Source: Gymnorhina tibicen (lineage: Eukaryota > Chordata > Aves > Passeriformes > Artamidae). From it: a stretch of 64,000 nt of DNA. Below, piece by piece: positions 33,628 through 44,986 of the stretch. How positions within the stretch are numbered: the first letter of the stretch is position 1; each line of letters begins with the position of its first letter. Made by a program: the position numbers and the translations under genes. The notes under the pieces were generated by a model. It was not told the origin of the DNA and made no database searches. It worked only from the letters and a program-made list of their open reading frames with translations. The stretch spans positions 427,647-491,646 of the forward strand of contig VXAZ01000971.1 in the NCBI GenBank assembly GCA_013399875.1, read 5' to 3'.

Positions 33628-34889
33628 CAGCTCCAGGTCACACATGTCACAAGGGGGGAGAGAAGGTGCTACACAACTGCAGTTGGATCCTCGTGAGCTG
33701 AGAAAGAGCTCATCTGTCCTGTTACAGACTCCCAGAGCGATGTCTGCAGGCTCCCCTGTGGTCTTCTGGGCATACATAGAGGACAACCTGTTTCAGTGCT
33801 GCTCAGGACATTAAACCCCGCTGTCTTTCTGTGCTAGCTCACTGATGACAATCCCAAGAAAGATGAGAAAGGCCCTTGGAGCCAGGATTTAACTTCTGTG
33901 AATAGGCAGAGACCTCATATTCAGGTGTCTGAGTCTAGCTCATCTTCTCAGCTCTGAAGGCTTGTGGCTGCTTCAAGGAGTACTCAGAAATCCCTCAATC
34001 CCCTGAAACATAAAAAGGAGAAAAACACAACTGCTGTGTGATGTATAGCTGCTTTGCTACCCAAAAGGGCTCTGAAAACATCAGGCAAGGAATTCACTGG
34101 AGGCAATGTGCTTTGTAAATCATAGAGCACACCAATGTTTTAGGGTTTGGCGCTGGCTGAATTGGATCACTCAAGAGGCTGGTAACAAAGGAAGATGTAG
34201 GATAGGGAGGCAGGAAGGGTTGCAAGGTGCTGCCTGGAAGGCACAGGAGTGAGAGGAAAGAGTTTTCAGGGAGAAAGTGTGGGAGCACATGAGCTCAGGA
34301 GAAGCTGTGATCCATTGAATAGACTGAAGCTGGTGAAGCCTCAGGCTAGGAAAACCATGAAGAAAACAGATAGTTGAGATTACCTTTCCTTCCCTTTTAC
34401 CTACACAAAATGCAGCTTGCAAGCAGAGCTGAGTGCCAGCCTGCAGCCCAGTGACAGGCACTCCAGAGCAGATCCAAACAAGACAGACTCTGGTGGGAAC
34501 AGATCCTGTCACAGCCCTGAGCCCACACCTGTGAGGAGCACACAGCAGGGTCTGTCCATGCACAACACACTCTGCCCCTGCTGGGACCCTCCATGAGACA
34601 AGTTCCTGCAGGATCCTGTGTACCCTGGATCCTGTTCACAGAACCTGAAGGGATCAGAGACGGGAGGGATCATAGTGCTGGAGCCCAGGATGAGTAGATA
34701 CTCCCACCTGGGCTCCCTAAGTGTGGCTCTCACAAGCAGCAGTGCGTGCAGAGAGAATCTGTGCTTGGCGGTTTTTGGCTCAGCCTCAACCCCACAAGGT
34801 TTCAACACCATTGTGGTTCTGTCTGGCTGCTTCAGCAGAGGGGACACAGCCTTGAAAGGGGTGGGGGGCCATGCTGGGTAGGACCAGGC
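33628..34889. other. Unique sequence, nothing recognised
   Basis: No gene or repeat family was recognised. The frames (for example 34171-34563 minus) have no known domain. Confidence 0.5.
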
Positions 34890-35110
34890 ACCCATTTCCC
34901 CGGTGTCCCAGAAGAATATTTTCTTTAGTCTCTCCTTAAACCCTCGCAAACTTCTAGGTTCCACACCATTATGCAGCAACCAGTTCCACGGATCTATCAC
35001 ACTTTCCTTTGTCTTGCTTTGAACACCTGCTAGCAATCTGTCCTGCCCTCTGCTTCTCTGCCTCTTTCCCCCTTTCTGGGACTTTTACCACATATCTTTG
35101 GCTACCTCTG
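34890..35110 (-). mobile_element. Ancient CR1 LINE, ORF2 C-terminal region
   Basis: The minus strand encodes a degraded form of the CR1 ORF2 end: WNWLLHNGVEPRSLRGFKER aligns with the family pattern WN-LP-EVV-APSLEVFKAR-. The plus-strand text 'cagttccacggatctatcac' and 'cctttgtcttgctttgaaca' then 'cctgctagcaatctg' matches old CR1s. It is heavily mutated and the limits are approximate. Confidence 0.6.
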
Positions 35111-35833
35111 TCCTGGACCTGCATGAGCAAAGTCACTCATGCACTTGTCAGAAGTGAGACTGTTCCACACTGTTCATCATCCTTCAAAGAGTGTTTTGCT
35201 GTGCTGCAGCATTCCTCTGAGGTGAGGGGTCAGCACTCTGTGTGGTACCAGAAAGATGAACAAACAACAGGTTTTCGTAGGCAAGACCACAGTGTGGTCA
35301 GAAGGTAAAGGAGTTGAGAAAGCTTCCAGATAGTCTTTCAGGTGAAAACAAGGCTTACTGGTATGGTGAGTCTCCTTGGAGAGAGAAAGGGTTGTCGAGG
35401 AGGGTAGTGGGAAGACAGGGAAGTATCTTGGCATTGCAACACCTCTGTAACCCCTTCCTCCTCCTCTGCTGTGGAACAGAAGACCTTGTGTCACCCCTAT
35501 CTGTCAGGGATGCTGGATTAACCATCTGCTCCAACCCTGCCCTCCCTCAGAGGTTTGAGTTGGGCTGGGGAGATTTGGGAATGGTTCAGACATGAAGATA
35601 AGACCTCCCCATCGATGCCCTGCTAGCTCCCTTGGTAAAGCAGAGCTGCTTTGTTAATCATATCCGTGGATTAGCATGGGTTTATGAGTTCCACAAGGAA
35701 GCATTTGGAATCATAAATTGCATTTTCACCACTTAGCCCAGAAGGATCTCTGGGGCTTGGTAGACAGATATAAAAGGAAACCTTTAGAGAGAACAAGGAG
35801 GATAACAAAGAGATTATCAGAACCAAGCCTGAA
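35111..35833. other. Unique sequence, nothing recognised
   Basis: No gene or repeat was recognised. Confidence 0.5.
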
Positions 35834-35895
35834 AATTAATAGACCAAATCAAAATTAATTAATGGACTAAATCCAATTAATAGACTAAATCAAAT
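35834..35895. repeat. AT-rich tandem repeat, about 18 bp, three copies
   Basis: Units AATTAATRGACYAAATCMAA start at 35834, 35857 and 35875. The first interval carries a few extra bases. The array is rich in TTAATTAAT. Confidence 0.75.
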
Positions 35896-36805
35896 CCTCT
35901 TTGAAAATGTGGTCACCTCAATCACTGATCATCTTTTCACACTCCCACAAAGACAAACGGTTCAGTTTCTTCAGCAAAGTGGGTTAAGAAAGACCAGGCT
36001 GGAGCAGCAGGGTGGAAAGTTTGGGGGTTTAAGGGTCAGAGTTACCCCTGCACAGGGGAAGGAAGCTAGGGAGCCCATGGTGGGCCTGGCACTGCTATGG
36101 GGAATAATCCTGAAGCAATTAAAAAGCTGGTATCTTCTCCCTTTAATGAAAACTATTATGCTAAAAACACGGTGAGTATTAAGAGCAGTTGTCGTCCTGC
36201 TGTTTGGCTTGTATCTGGATTAGATTTGTGCTAAGGATGGAATATGCGTCTGGCTAAGTATTACTTTCCACAAATATTTGGCTTTTAAAAAAAGCCCAAA
36301 TGTGGAGTTTATCACATTCAGACCCAAATAAACTGCAGTGGATGTGAAGAGCAATAAAAAGTAACAGGAGAACCAAACAAAGGGGCACCAAGGGTGGGCA
36401 CTGCTGGCCACAGAGGGGGGAAGAACAAGGCATGGGTAGGGCTTGGGAGGTGGGAGCAGCATTATCCAGGGGGTGTCACCAGCTCACTTCAGGTCCCCAC
36501 CTTCTCCATGCCAGTCCTGCCATGCTACGCAGCAAGACCTGGGGAGACTATGGCTCCTCCTGGACCATGCATTTTTGGAGATGGAGCAGGAGAGAAACTC
36601 TGTCCTGGGAAAAACACAGTGTTATCTCACAATAAGGAAAGTCCACAATCACCAGCTGGGCTGGAGACTTTGGAATTTGGACTTGCCATACTCTAACCAC
36701 AAGAGGAAAGCTGATCCAAACTGGCCTTGTAAGTGCAAACACTGATGGAGGAAGACTTTCAGATGTCATTTAGTCGTAAGAGGCCTGGCAGAGGGAACAC
36801 CAGCC
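35896..36805. other. Unique sequence, AT-rich centre
   Basis: No gene was recognised. The block 36110-36380 is AT-rich and repeat-free, with GGATTAGATT and TTAAAAAAAGCC, and resembles conserved non-coding DNA. This is inference only. Confidence 0.4.
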
Positions 36806-37384
36806 TATCCTGGGTTTGCTGGGATAGAACTAATTTCCTTCTAAGTACCTGGTACAGTGCTGTGATTTGGATTTAGTACGAGAATAATGTAGATAACACA
36901 CTGATGGTTTAGCTGTTCCTCAGTAGGGCTTACCCTAAACTAAAGGCTTTTCAGAGCCAGCAAGCAGATGCAAAAGAAGCAGGTGCACAAAAGGGAGTAT
37001 GGCTAGCAGAGCTGACCCAAACTGGCCAAAGGGATATTCCATACCATAGAACATCATGCCCAGGGCATAAACTGGGGACAGCTGCATGGAAGACACCAGT
37101 TGCTGCTGGGGAACCGGCTGGGCATTGGCCAGCCAGTGTGAGCAATTGTGTTGTGCATCAATCATCTGTCTTGGGTTTTATTCCTCTCCACCCCTCTCCT
37201 TTTCATTACTATTATTGTTGTTTTTATTATATATTACTTTATTTCCATTATTAACCCTTTCTTACCTCAGCCTGTGGGTTTTCCCTTTTTCTGAATCTAT
37301 TCCCCATCCCACCAGGGGGAAGAGCAGGGAGTGAGTGAGCCTCAGACAAATACTTTAGTTGCAGGTTGCAATTAAATCACAGCA
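36806..37384 (+). mobile_element. Solo LTR of an ERVL-like endogenous retrovirus
   Basis: It starts TATCCTGGGTTTGCTGGGAT, a mutated form of the TGTCCTGGTTT...GGGATAG start of a family I recall from bird genomes. It continues through 'ggtacagtgctgtgatttgg', 'acccaaactggccaaaggga', 'tattccatacc' and a 'gggcataaactgggg' TATA-like promoter region (near 37057-37074). It ends with an AT-rich 3' section and 'attaaatcacagca'. The flanks CAGCC (36801-36805) and CAACC (37385-37389) fit a mutated 5-bp target duplication. No internal viral genes adjoin it, so it is a solo LTR. Confidence 0.82.
37309..37320 (+). promoter_or_regulatory. CTCF-like core motif inside the LTR
   Basis: CCACCAGGGGGA matches the CTCF core CCASYAGRKGGC at 11 of 12 positions. 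It lies near the 3' end of the solo LTR. Binding is not shown. The match could be a property of the LTR family. Confidence 0.25.
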
Positions 37385-37774
37385 CAACCAAAACACCTCC
37401 TTCCTCTGAAAGAAAAAACTTTCACCCCTTAAATGATTGTTGAGCTACTGAAAAGATGATCATGATTTTGAAAGTTTTCAGGCTTTTCCAGCTGGCTGGT
37501 TGAAAGGAGACTACCCTATTTTCTGTAGCTGAAGGGTCCTTTTAGGATGCAAGAATATCAAAATTGCTCTTAAAATACGTGGGAAAAGTAACAGCCCCTC
37601 CTCCCCTCCCCCTACCATGTCATTCAGTGCGTGATAACAAAATTGCCCCAGTGAATGTGGTGTGAAGCCACAGCTGCAGCATCCTACACCCCATTTTGAA
37701 GCACTGCTTGAGCATCCAGGTTTCTGTGTCTGCATCCCTCTTTTTGATCTGCATGTTTAATAGGGCTGAGGCAA
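37385..37774. other. Unique sequence, nothing recognised
   Basis: No gene or repeat was recognised between the LTR and the A-rich tract. Confidence 0.5.
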
Positions 37775-37826
37775 AAGCAAAAACAAAGCAAGAACAGAAA
37801 CCAAACAAACCAAAAAAACCCCTCAC
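37775..37826. repeat. A+C-rich low-complexity tract
   Basis: CAAA/AAAC-type units with almost no T, similar to 4959-5037. Confidence 0.8.
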
Positions 37827-39517
37827 ACAACCCAAATGAAAGTCACATTTGAAGGCCTAGGTTTCCATTTCACATGACACTTTGAAACCCATTTGCCTAA
37901 TGGTATTTATTGCCTTTCTCAAACAACAAACAGAAGAAACACCCACAATGAGGAAACAGAAAGTAGTACTTCTTTTAATATAAAATGAATTAATCTGCAA
38001 TTAATCATAAAAACAGGTCTATCTTTCTTTGGCTGTGCTCAGACAAAGATAGTTGCTTGCTGTCTCTGATTTACTCCTGACTTGCCAGCAGCGCACGAGA
38101 AAGGAGGCTGGAAACGGTTTTAATTCCTTGTGATCACTTGTGTCATCAGCACCACAGGTTGTCTTTGCTTTCATAAGACAGCCCCTGAAAAACAAGGATG
38201 TTGTGTGGGGTTCATGACGAGCCCATGGGCCAGGGCAGGCTGTGCATGGTGGGGAGCAGGGCACCCGCTCAGGGAGGCGATGCTCGAGCTGGTTTTGCCC
38301 TGCTAGAACACCCTGGCATGTGTCACTCTGCCCAAACTGCACATGTGCTTTCAGCCAACTGGTTTCCCACCGGGAACCAGTGCTCATGGAGACGTCACTG
38401 GCCCAGCTGGCTCATACAGGTCCAAGGAAGTTGGACATTCAGTGCACACCACTAAAGTAGTCCCCACAGTCCAGTCTGCCTTGGCTCCTCACTCTTTGCC
38501 CAGGATGGATTCCTGCTGTGCTGCAGGTCAGTCCTAAGCCTGGTTTTCCCCCAGGAATTCACTCCAGCTCCTGCCCAGCTCCCTGGTAGAAACCCACGTT
38601 CCCCTCCTCCAGCAGAACTGCCCATCTCCCTCACCAGCTATTGCTAGGAGGAAATTCAGATACTGCTCCTCAGGAGAGTCCAGTGTTTCAACACAGTCTT
38701 CATTCCAAAATGGAACAAAACAAAAGCAGAGCTTTCCCTGTGAACTGGAATTTAATGATTTTGAGTCACTCAACTCGGCACAGTTGGATAAAATCAAAAT
38801 GTTTTGTCCTGATTTTAATTACCCATTACTATTAAATTATTTTATATACATTACAGTGTATTATGCACAAGCATTTTGATGTTTTGACCACTTCCTCCCT
38901 TTTTGTTTCTGTGAGAATGAAGTTTCCTCACAATCCACGCATTTTCACAAGCTGTTTTGCTTTCAACAGTTTGGCATTTTCAACAGAAAGAACAACAAAA
39001 AAAATCTGTCTGTAAACCAGCTGCACTTGCAAATGCTGCAGGAGGAGCTTTGTTCATTCAGAACACAATTTCCATTGGGTCCCTATCCTAGGTTTTAGCT
39101 GCTATGGGGTCAAAAATCCAGCCATGCTTTGAAGCAGTTCCATGGGGCTCCATATTAATTGCTTCCCTGTGACTTCAGATCAATTATAAAGCTCTGTAAA
39201 GGAATTGCACTGCTCTTCCAAACCTCCTGTTCTGGAGGTTTGTCTACAGGTCAAGACCAGAGGTGTTTCTCCTTCCTCGGTACCTGCTGCAAATGCCAGG
39301 AGCCAAAGCAGTCTTCCTGATGTCCAGAGCATAAGTTTGGGAGGTGGTGGGACGGGTTGGGATGGTGGAGCCCAGAGTTTATACATTTTGAACGGCAGGG
39401 CAGGTTTTGCTTTGAGCCCTCACCCAGCTGACAAAATACACCACAACACACAAACCCCAGCTAAACACCTGCCACCTGTGCTGTCCAAAGGAGGTGACAT
39501 TGCAGGCACTAGATTAA
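37827..39517. other. Unique sequence, nothing recognised
   Basis: No gene or repeat family was recognised. The part at 38740-39010 is AT-rich. Confidence 0.5.
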
Positions 39518-39537
39518 CAAAACAAAACAAAACAAAA

Positions 39538-39598
<61 letters not shown>
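39518..39598. repeat. (CAAAA)n followed by 60-nt poly-A
   Basis: Four CAAAA units (39518-39537), then C, then 60 uninterrupted A (39539-39598). No transposon or recognisable retrogene precedes it, and no AATAAA lies just upstream. CR1 has no poly-A tail, so this is probably an expanded simple repeat. Confidence 0.95.
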
Positions 39599-39605
<7 letters not shown>

Positions 39606-40229
39606 GCCCATTCCTTAGGATTTATCCTTGCTGTTATTTGCCTTGCAGCAGTATTCTCTTCCTTTGGGGAAGATGCTCTTGTTGCTTTCCTCCCTCCACA
39701 TGGTGCTGACCACAGAGGTTGAGAGCTCTTGCAGCTCCTCAAGATGTTTTTCATCTCAATATTATTTTTAGGAGGAGAAGGGATAAAATATGCCTTTTTG
39801 ACAAGTGAGGAAAAAAACAAAGTTTATTTCCCTGGGAAAATTCTGTTTTGTTTAAAAATTTCCATCAGAGTGGAGCTAAATGTAAAAAAGCCTATTTTTT
39901 TAGTGAAACAAATAGGTATTTTTGCTTAAGAGTATTTTTTTAAAGTCTGTGCCCCATCTCCTGCTTTTTCATCTCGTGAAAAAAAAAAAAAAAGAGTAGA
40001 ATAAATTCATACATGATTTTGGGAGAAGGGGGAAATGCCCACAAGAAAACCCAGACTGTTTTAAGCAGCTGAGTTGTAAAAATCTCGTTTTAGCCAATAA
40101 AGTCAGCGGGTCTGTTGCGGGGGCAGGCAGCAGAGGCAGCGGGAAGGGTGGATGGGTGTCCAGGGGGCTTTCCAGGCTTCAGCCGGGCTGGTCCCTGCGC
40201 CAGCGACTTCTGATGTGCTGTGATGGCCA
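39599..40229. other. Unique sequence, AT-rich
   Basis: AT-rich DNA with an A15-type run near 39979-39993 and no open frame of note. CpG content rises after 40100. Confidence 0.5.
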
Positions 40230-40800
40230 TGCCTGTTGGATGACTAATTTAGCACCTCATTCCCTTTGAGCACTGCATAAATTACTCCGGTTGTTTATGC
40301 GTCAGTGTCACTCTTCACGTGTTGCAAGAACTTTATGGGTGGCAATAAATCCGCATTAACGCTCTCTGGAGCTCACACGTACCAGAGCAGCTCTGCCCAG
40401 GGAAACTGAGGCTCGGGATGGGTGAGGCGGCGTACCGAGACCATCGCCACCGCAGACATCCCAAAGCGGTGCCCCAAGCCTCTTTGCTGCCAGACTTTGA
40501 GGGTGATATGAGGAACCCGTGAGGCCGATGGACCTTTGGGTGGCGGGAGGGGGTTGGAGGAGGCAGGGACCACTCCAGCGCGCAGCTCCGGTTTCCGCAG
40601 CCACCACGGGGAAAGGATTAAGCTTCCAGATGGGGGGAGTCGGCAGCGGGAGCTGGCAAAACCTTCAGAAACAAAGATCCTCTTTCTATGCAAATGTCCC
40701 TTAGAAATAAAACTCAGAGGGAAAGAGCAAAAGCCGGGAGGTGACGTCAGTGGCTTCGTCTCAGTTTTTTTTATTCCCCAAATTTCCCGGGAGGCGTGAG
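40230..40800. promoter_or_regulatory. CpG-rich candidate regulatory module
   Basis: From about 40350 to 40640 I count roughly 20 CpG in 290 bp, far above the rest of the window. The module contains CACGTG (40316-40321), a perfect octamer ATGCAAAT (40688-40695) and a perfect CRE TGACGTCA (40742-40749). The part near 40270-40365 has GTTTATGCGTCA and TTTATGGG. These sites are seen directly. That they bind USF/MYC, POU and CREB/ATF proteins is family knowledge. Promoter or enhancer function is inference. A 205-codon minus frame (40373-40990) crosses it but shows no domain. Confidence 0.4.
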
Positions 40801-42296
40801 CGGGTGGCTTAGGCAGATGTTTGCTGATCAGATATGCTGATGATTGTGCCCAAGGGGAGCGAAACTTGAAGCGATACAGTTTAACCCAAATGAAATAATA
40901 ACACTTTCCAATTTCTTCCCCAGCTTTGGTTTCTGAAACAGCTAAAGGAGTGTAGGAGATAATGATTAGAAACATCAAGAGGGTGAGCAACGCCTTTGGA
41001 GGCTTGTTCTGAAGAAAGCAGGGTTAGGCAGAGAATTTTTCAAGCCATTAAAAATTAATTGCCAGGAAACTCTCTGGTGGGGTTAATGAATAACAAGCCT
41101 TTGAGATCCTCCAAACAAGGCTAGCATTTCTGAGACACTGAGGACCTGGTGGGTGCAAGGAGGAAGCCAGTCTTCTGCTTTCTGCCAGAAAGCTTCCAAA
41201 AAGGGGGCAAGATAAAAAGGACCTTGCTTGCACCAGGTTCCCCAGAACAAAAGGCTCCCTGAAGCTGATGCCCATGCAGTGATGAGTAAGAGAAGATATT
41301 CAGCCTTTGGATCTCTATTCAGCCATGGATCAAGGGAATCTGGGTGACTCGGGAAGGATGCTGCCGGCCCCTCTGGAAAGGGTCACTGTGATTTTGAGTC
41401 ACACCCCAAGCAGTGAGCTGCAATGATTTTTCTGGCCATTTTTGAGAGGAGACAAGGCGTGCTACAAGCCCCGCAACAAGACCTTGGACACACAGCAACC
41501 CTCAAGTCTCCATGGTGGCAGTGGGAGAGATGAGACATCCCAGCACAGAGGCCTCAGAGGATCCCAGCCCCATGCACGGCCATGTGAAGCCACGATCCCT
41601 GTGCTGTAAGAGCCCCCAGACAGCCAGACTGCATGCAGGGACACACTCGTGCACACGCACCTCCAAATGCATATGCGACTGTGCATGTGTGTGCAGTGGG
41701 CACGCAGGGGTACCCACAAACCCATTTCCAGACATGCCCGTGCCAGCTGAGGGTCCTGGGTCTGTCCAGAAAATCAGCAGGGTGGGCAGCAGGCAGCCAT
41801 AGGGGCAGGTGGGGCGGGGGGATGCTGTGGGACCAGCAGGAAGGGGTGACACTTAAGCTAGTGGCAGGGGAAACGTGAGACAGGGTTGGTCTGGAAATAA
41901 TGCAGCTCCTGCCAAATTTACAGCTCTCGTGGGGAGGGCTGTGAGAGCAGGGGAAGGGAAGGAAAGCCAGCGGCAGGCCCAGGGGATAGCGCCAGGGCCT
42001 GGCTTTTTGAAGACATGTGCTCCTGTGTTACAAGTGTCAAGAGGGCACCGCATGAGCCTCTTTAATGAGCCCAGGGAGCAGGGGTGGGGGGAGCTGTCCC
42101 ACCTCTCCAGGAAGCACTGGAGGGAATGCAGAGCCAGGGCTGCTGAGGTGAAGGTGCACAGCAAGGGGCTCAACACGTGGAGCCGTGCAGCACAGCAGGA
42201 GAGCTGGCAGCAGGGCAGTGGGGTTCTCCATCCCTCCCAGCTGCCTGCTGCCACTGAAACAGCCGCCATACAGCCCTGCTCCTCCTGAAAAATGTC
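40801..42296. other. Unique sequence, GC-richer, with one quadruplex motif
   Basis: Includes GCAC/TGTG-rich DNA at 41630-41710 and a G-quadruplex motif at 41802-41831. The 219-codon minus frame (41853-42512) is Pro/Leu/Cys-rich without recognisable domains and crosses the CR1 fragment at 42297, so it is not credible as a gene. Confidence 0.5.
41802..41831 (+). other. G-quadruplex motif
   Basis: Four G runs (GGGG, GGGG, GGGGGG, GGG) are separated by loops of 5, 1 and 7 nt, satisfying the standard pattern on the plus strand. Confidence 0.7.
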
Positions 42297-42384
42297 TAAT
42301 GGAAAGGTGTCCCTGCCTATGGCAGGCGTGTGGAAATCAAACTTTAAGGTCCCTTCCAATCCAAACCATCCTGCGATTCTATGA
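42297..42384 (+). mobile_element. CR1 LINE, short 3' end
   Basis: The order 'ggtgtccctgcctatggcag', 'aactttaaggtcccttccaa', 'tccaaaccatcctgcgattc' and 'tatga' is the CR1 3' UTR and tail. It matches, in opposite orientation, the 3' ends at 9729 and 27984. Only about 90 bp remain. Confidence 0.92.
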
Positions 42385-43309
42385 AAAAACTGGAGCGGAA
42401 TCGCCCTTGGCCAGGGCTGAGGCTGTGGGAAGCAGGTGTGAAGCTCATGGGCTTGCTGCAGAAGGTATGACAAGCCATTAAGGGCACCCCAGCTAGTGTC
42501 CCAAAGGGCCATCCTCCGTGCCTTGGGCTGCTGCTACCTGCAAGGAGGCCGAGGGCTGCAGCTTGGGGCCTGACACCTACAGCGACCAGTTTCATGACTT
42601 GGCTGCAAGATAGAGCAGGAGGGAAAGCAGGACCAAGAAAGAAGCGATGAGCTTGTCATTCAGACACAATTACCTGCCGTAATAGCGGAGGGGAGGTGGG
42701 AAAATGATCTGCCAGGGAAATTGCTTTGGGTAAAAATGATCTGTTTCTTGCTCCTGGCTTGCAGCTAGGAAACTCTTCATTTTAACCCCTTCCCAGGCTC
42801 CGTCTTCCCTGAGACAGCAGCACCCATGGCATAGGCCACCGCAGGATCTAACAGGAGGTGACAGTTCAGGTGTCTCCATGAGAAGGTTGTTAACCCTCTC
42901 CCGACCGGCTCTTTCTGCCTGAGTGATCTCTACTTCTGGCCAACAAAAGTCGAGTTGCAGTCAGAGTTGGTTCTTTAGGTCCCCTGAATTCGCAGCTGGC
43001 AGAACCTCTGCTCAGAGAGAGGGAGAGCACCCCACAGTTACCGTCCACCTGCCCCCTGGTCACAAGCCCCACAAAGAGACAGCAAGCTGGGAAATTGCAT
43101 GGCTCTCCATCCCCTCGGCGTGGCATGCAAGCCGGCCCCATCTGCTCTGAGCCACGCTGTGCAACACTCCCTTCTGCTGCAAAGAAACTCATTAAGCGTC
43201 AGCAGCGTGGGGCTAACGATGTGCAGATGAACACTTCCATCTCTGTCCGCCAGAAGGCTGCGAGCCTGGGAAGTGAGGACGGTGGCACACTGCCTTCCCT
43301 GACGAGAGT
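42385..43309. other. Unique sequence, nothing recognised
   Basis: No gene or repeat family was recognised. Confidence 0.5.
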
Positions 43310-43376
43310 GTTGCATGGATTAATTAGGAAATACTTGCAATGTGCTTTGGAACTGGAAAGCGCTAAGTGTTATTAA
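43310..43376 (+). mobile_element. Ancient MIR/L2-like retroposon tail (tentative)
   Basis: The stretch 'cttgcaatgtgctttggaac' followed by 'tggaaagcgctaagtgttat' and 'taatc' shares the pattern gtaaagygctttg-aa-tggaaagygct...taagtg with 17170-17246. The family assignment is tentative. Confidence 0.3.
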
Positions 43377-44986
43377 TCAGTGTCATGATTTACATAGAAA
43401 AATCGCAGAAAATATGAGGGAGTGGTGAGTGGAAGAAATAAATCACCCTGTGGCTTTGATGGGGATGGGGAGCATGGGAATAGGCCATCCTGACCCCACA
43501 CCACTACTGCTGGCATTGATGGGGGTAAGGGAGGGCCCAAGGTTTTTGGACCACCGAGGGAAATGAGAACTCATCAGCCCACCCTACAGAGGCACCTTGG
43601 AGCCACTGGACACACCATGCTCATTGTCCCTTGCCCAGACACGACGGTCCCTGTTTACTGTGGGCTCCCTTTGCTCTGGGGACAGATCACAAATTCTCAG
43701 TATCCTCTCTCCAGCACAGCATGGGGCTGCCCCAAGGCAGCACCACCCAGCACGGCCCCACCCATGCACAGCATCCCCCTCCACAGCAGGGCTGGCCATC
43801 CAGGACAGATATTTTTGGTTTCTTCACAGACCTCAAAACTAGGGAGTGAAAAGGGGACTAAAAGTTGCTATGTCCCCTCCTCTAGGCAGAAATCCTCTGC
43901 TTGGAGTGTGTCCGCTCTGTCCCACCAAACTGGGACTGGAGGAAAAGGAGACCTCTGCTCCCATCTACGGGGAACTGGGAGAAGTACGGCTGGGAGGGAG
44001 CCACCCTCCTCTGCTCCCACAGACATTCGGGATCACCAGGAGGATGTGCCATGTCCCATGTCCCAGCAGGACGGCTACAGCCATACAAGGCTGAACAACA
44101 GCTCCTGTTTTGCCCAGCATCGCAGTGAGACACCTACACCAAGCCACTGGGCTTGGAGGAGACGGGAGACTGACCAGGCCAGCTGGGCAGGAGTTTTGGA
44201 GAGTTGGGATGTGTGGGGTGTGCAAACAGAATCAGCAAGGACACTTCAGGGACAGAGCAGAAGGGCAGAGCAGAAGCAGACATCATCTGGCCTCTACATG
44301 TGGCCACAACTGGGATGAGTTTTCCCTTTAGAGCAGCCTGGAGGGCTACAAAGGATCCTGCTGGCCTTACAAAACCACATGCCAGGCCACAGCCATGTAT
44401 TAGCTATGCAGACACCCAGAGCTCTACAAGTCCCACTCCAAACACAGCTTTACACAAGCACAGACCTCTACGGCAAAGTCAAAACTCCATGCAAGGGAAT
44501 CCCATCCTGTTTTTCTGCCTAGGACATGTCTGGAAGTGGGCTGCAGACTCCTCAGATGTAGACAGTAAGCCACAGTTACTTAACATGCTGTTAAAATCTG
44601 TGATTTGTCTAAAAACAGTCAATAGGAGGCTGGTCCCTGGCAGTCTGGGCTGACAGGGTGGCTGCTCAGAGAGGTTTGATGGGTCCTGCTCCCTGCCTGG
44701 CATTTGGAAATAGCCAATTCATCTCTGCACTAATTTGTGTGCACAAGATTGTGACTAGCTTCCCCTAAACGTCTGCTCAGGTAAAACTCAATGACTGGAT
44801 ATTTGCAGAAAGCAAACATGGGAGAGGCCACAGCCCAGACCCAGCAAATTTATTCCCCTAGGCAAGCAAATATTAAGGGTACTTTTTTCACCTGTATTTG
44901 CTCATTTCTATTTCCATGATTTAGAGCACATGGGAGGTCAAATTAGCTCCTTAGAAGAGTTCCTTCTAGCCTAAGAAGCCCAGGTT
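43377..44986. other. Unique sequence with the longest chance ORF
   Basis: The 252-codon frame at 43563-44318 is the longest in the window. It is Ser/Pro/Thr/Gln-rich, has no domain, overlaps shorter frames in all other phases and shows no splice or promoter context. I do not annotate it as a gene. Confidence 0.5.

Noticed and set aside
36806..37384. Possible complete endogenous retrovirus
   Set aside because: No second LTR, primer-binding site or gag/pol/env-like frame adjoins it, so only a solo LTR is supported.
39205..39618. Open frame ending in a poly-lysine tail
   Set aside because: The lysine run is the translated poly-A tract. The rest has no similarity I recognise.
40373..40990. 205-codon minus-strand frame across the CpG-rich module
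   Set aside because: No domain recognised. CpG-rich DNA has few stop codons, so a long frame is expected there.
41853..42512. 219-codon minus-strand frame
   Set aside because: It runs through a CR1 3' end at 42297-42384, has no domain and is low-complexity Pro/Leu/Cys.
43563..44318. Longest open frame in the window (252 codons, plus strand)
   Set aside because: Biased Ser/Pro/Thr composition, no recognisable domain, overlapping frames in several other phases, and no splice, promoter or poly-A context. It is consistent with chance in GC-rich vertebrate DNA.
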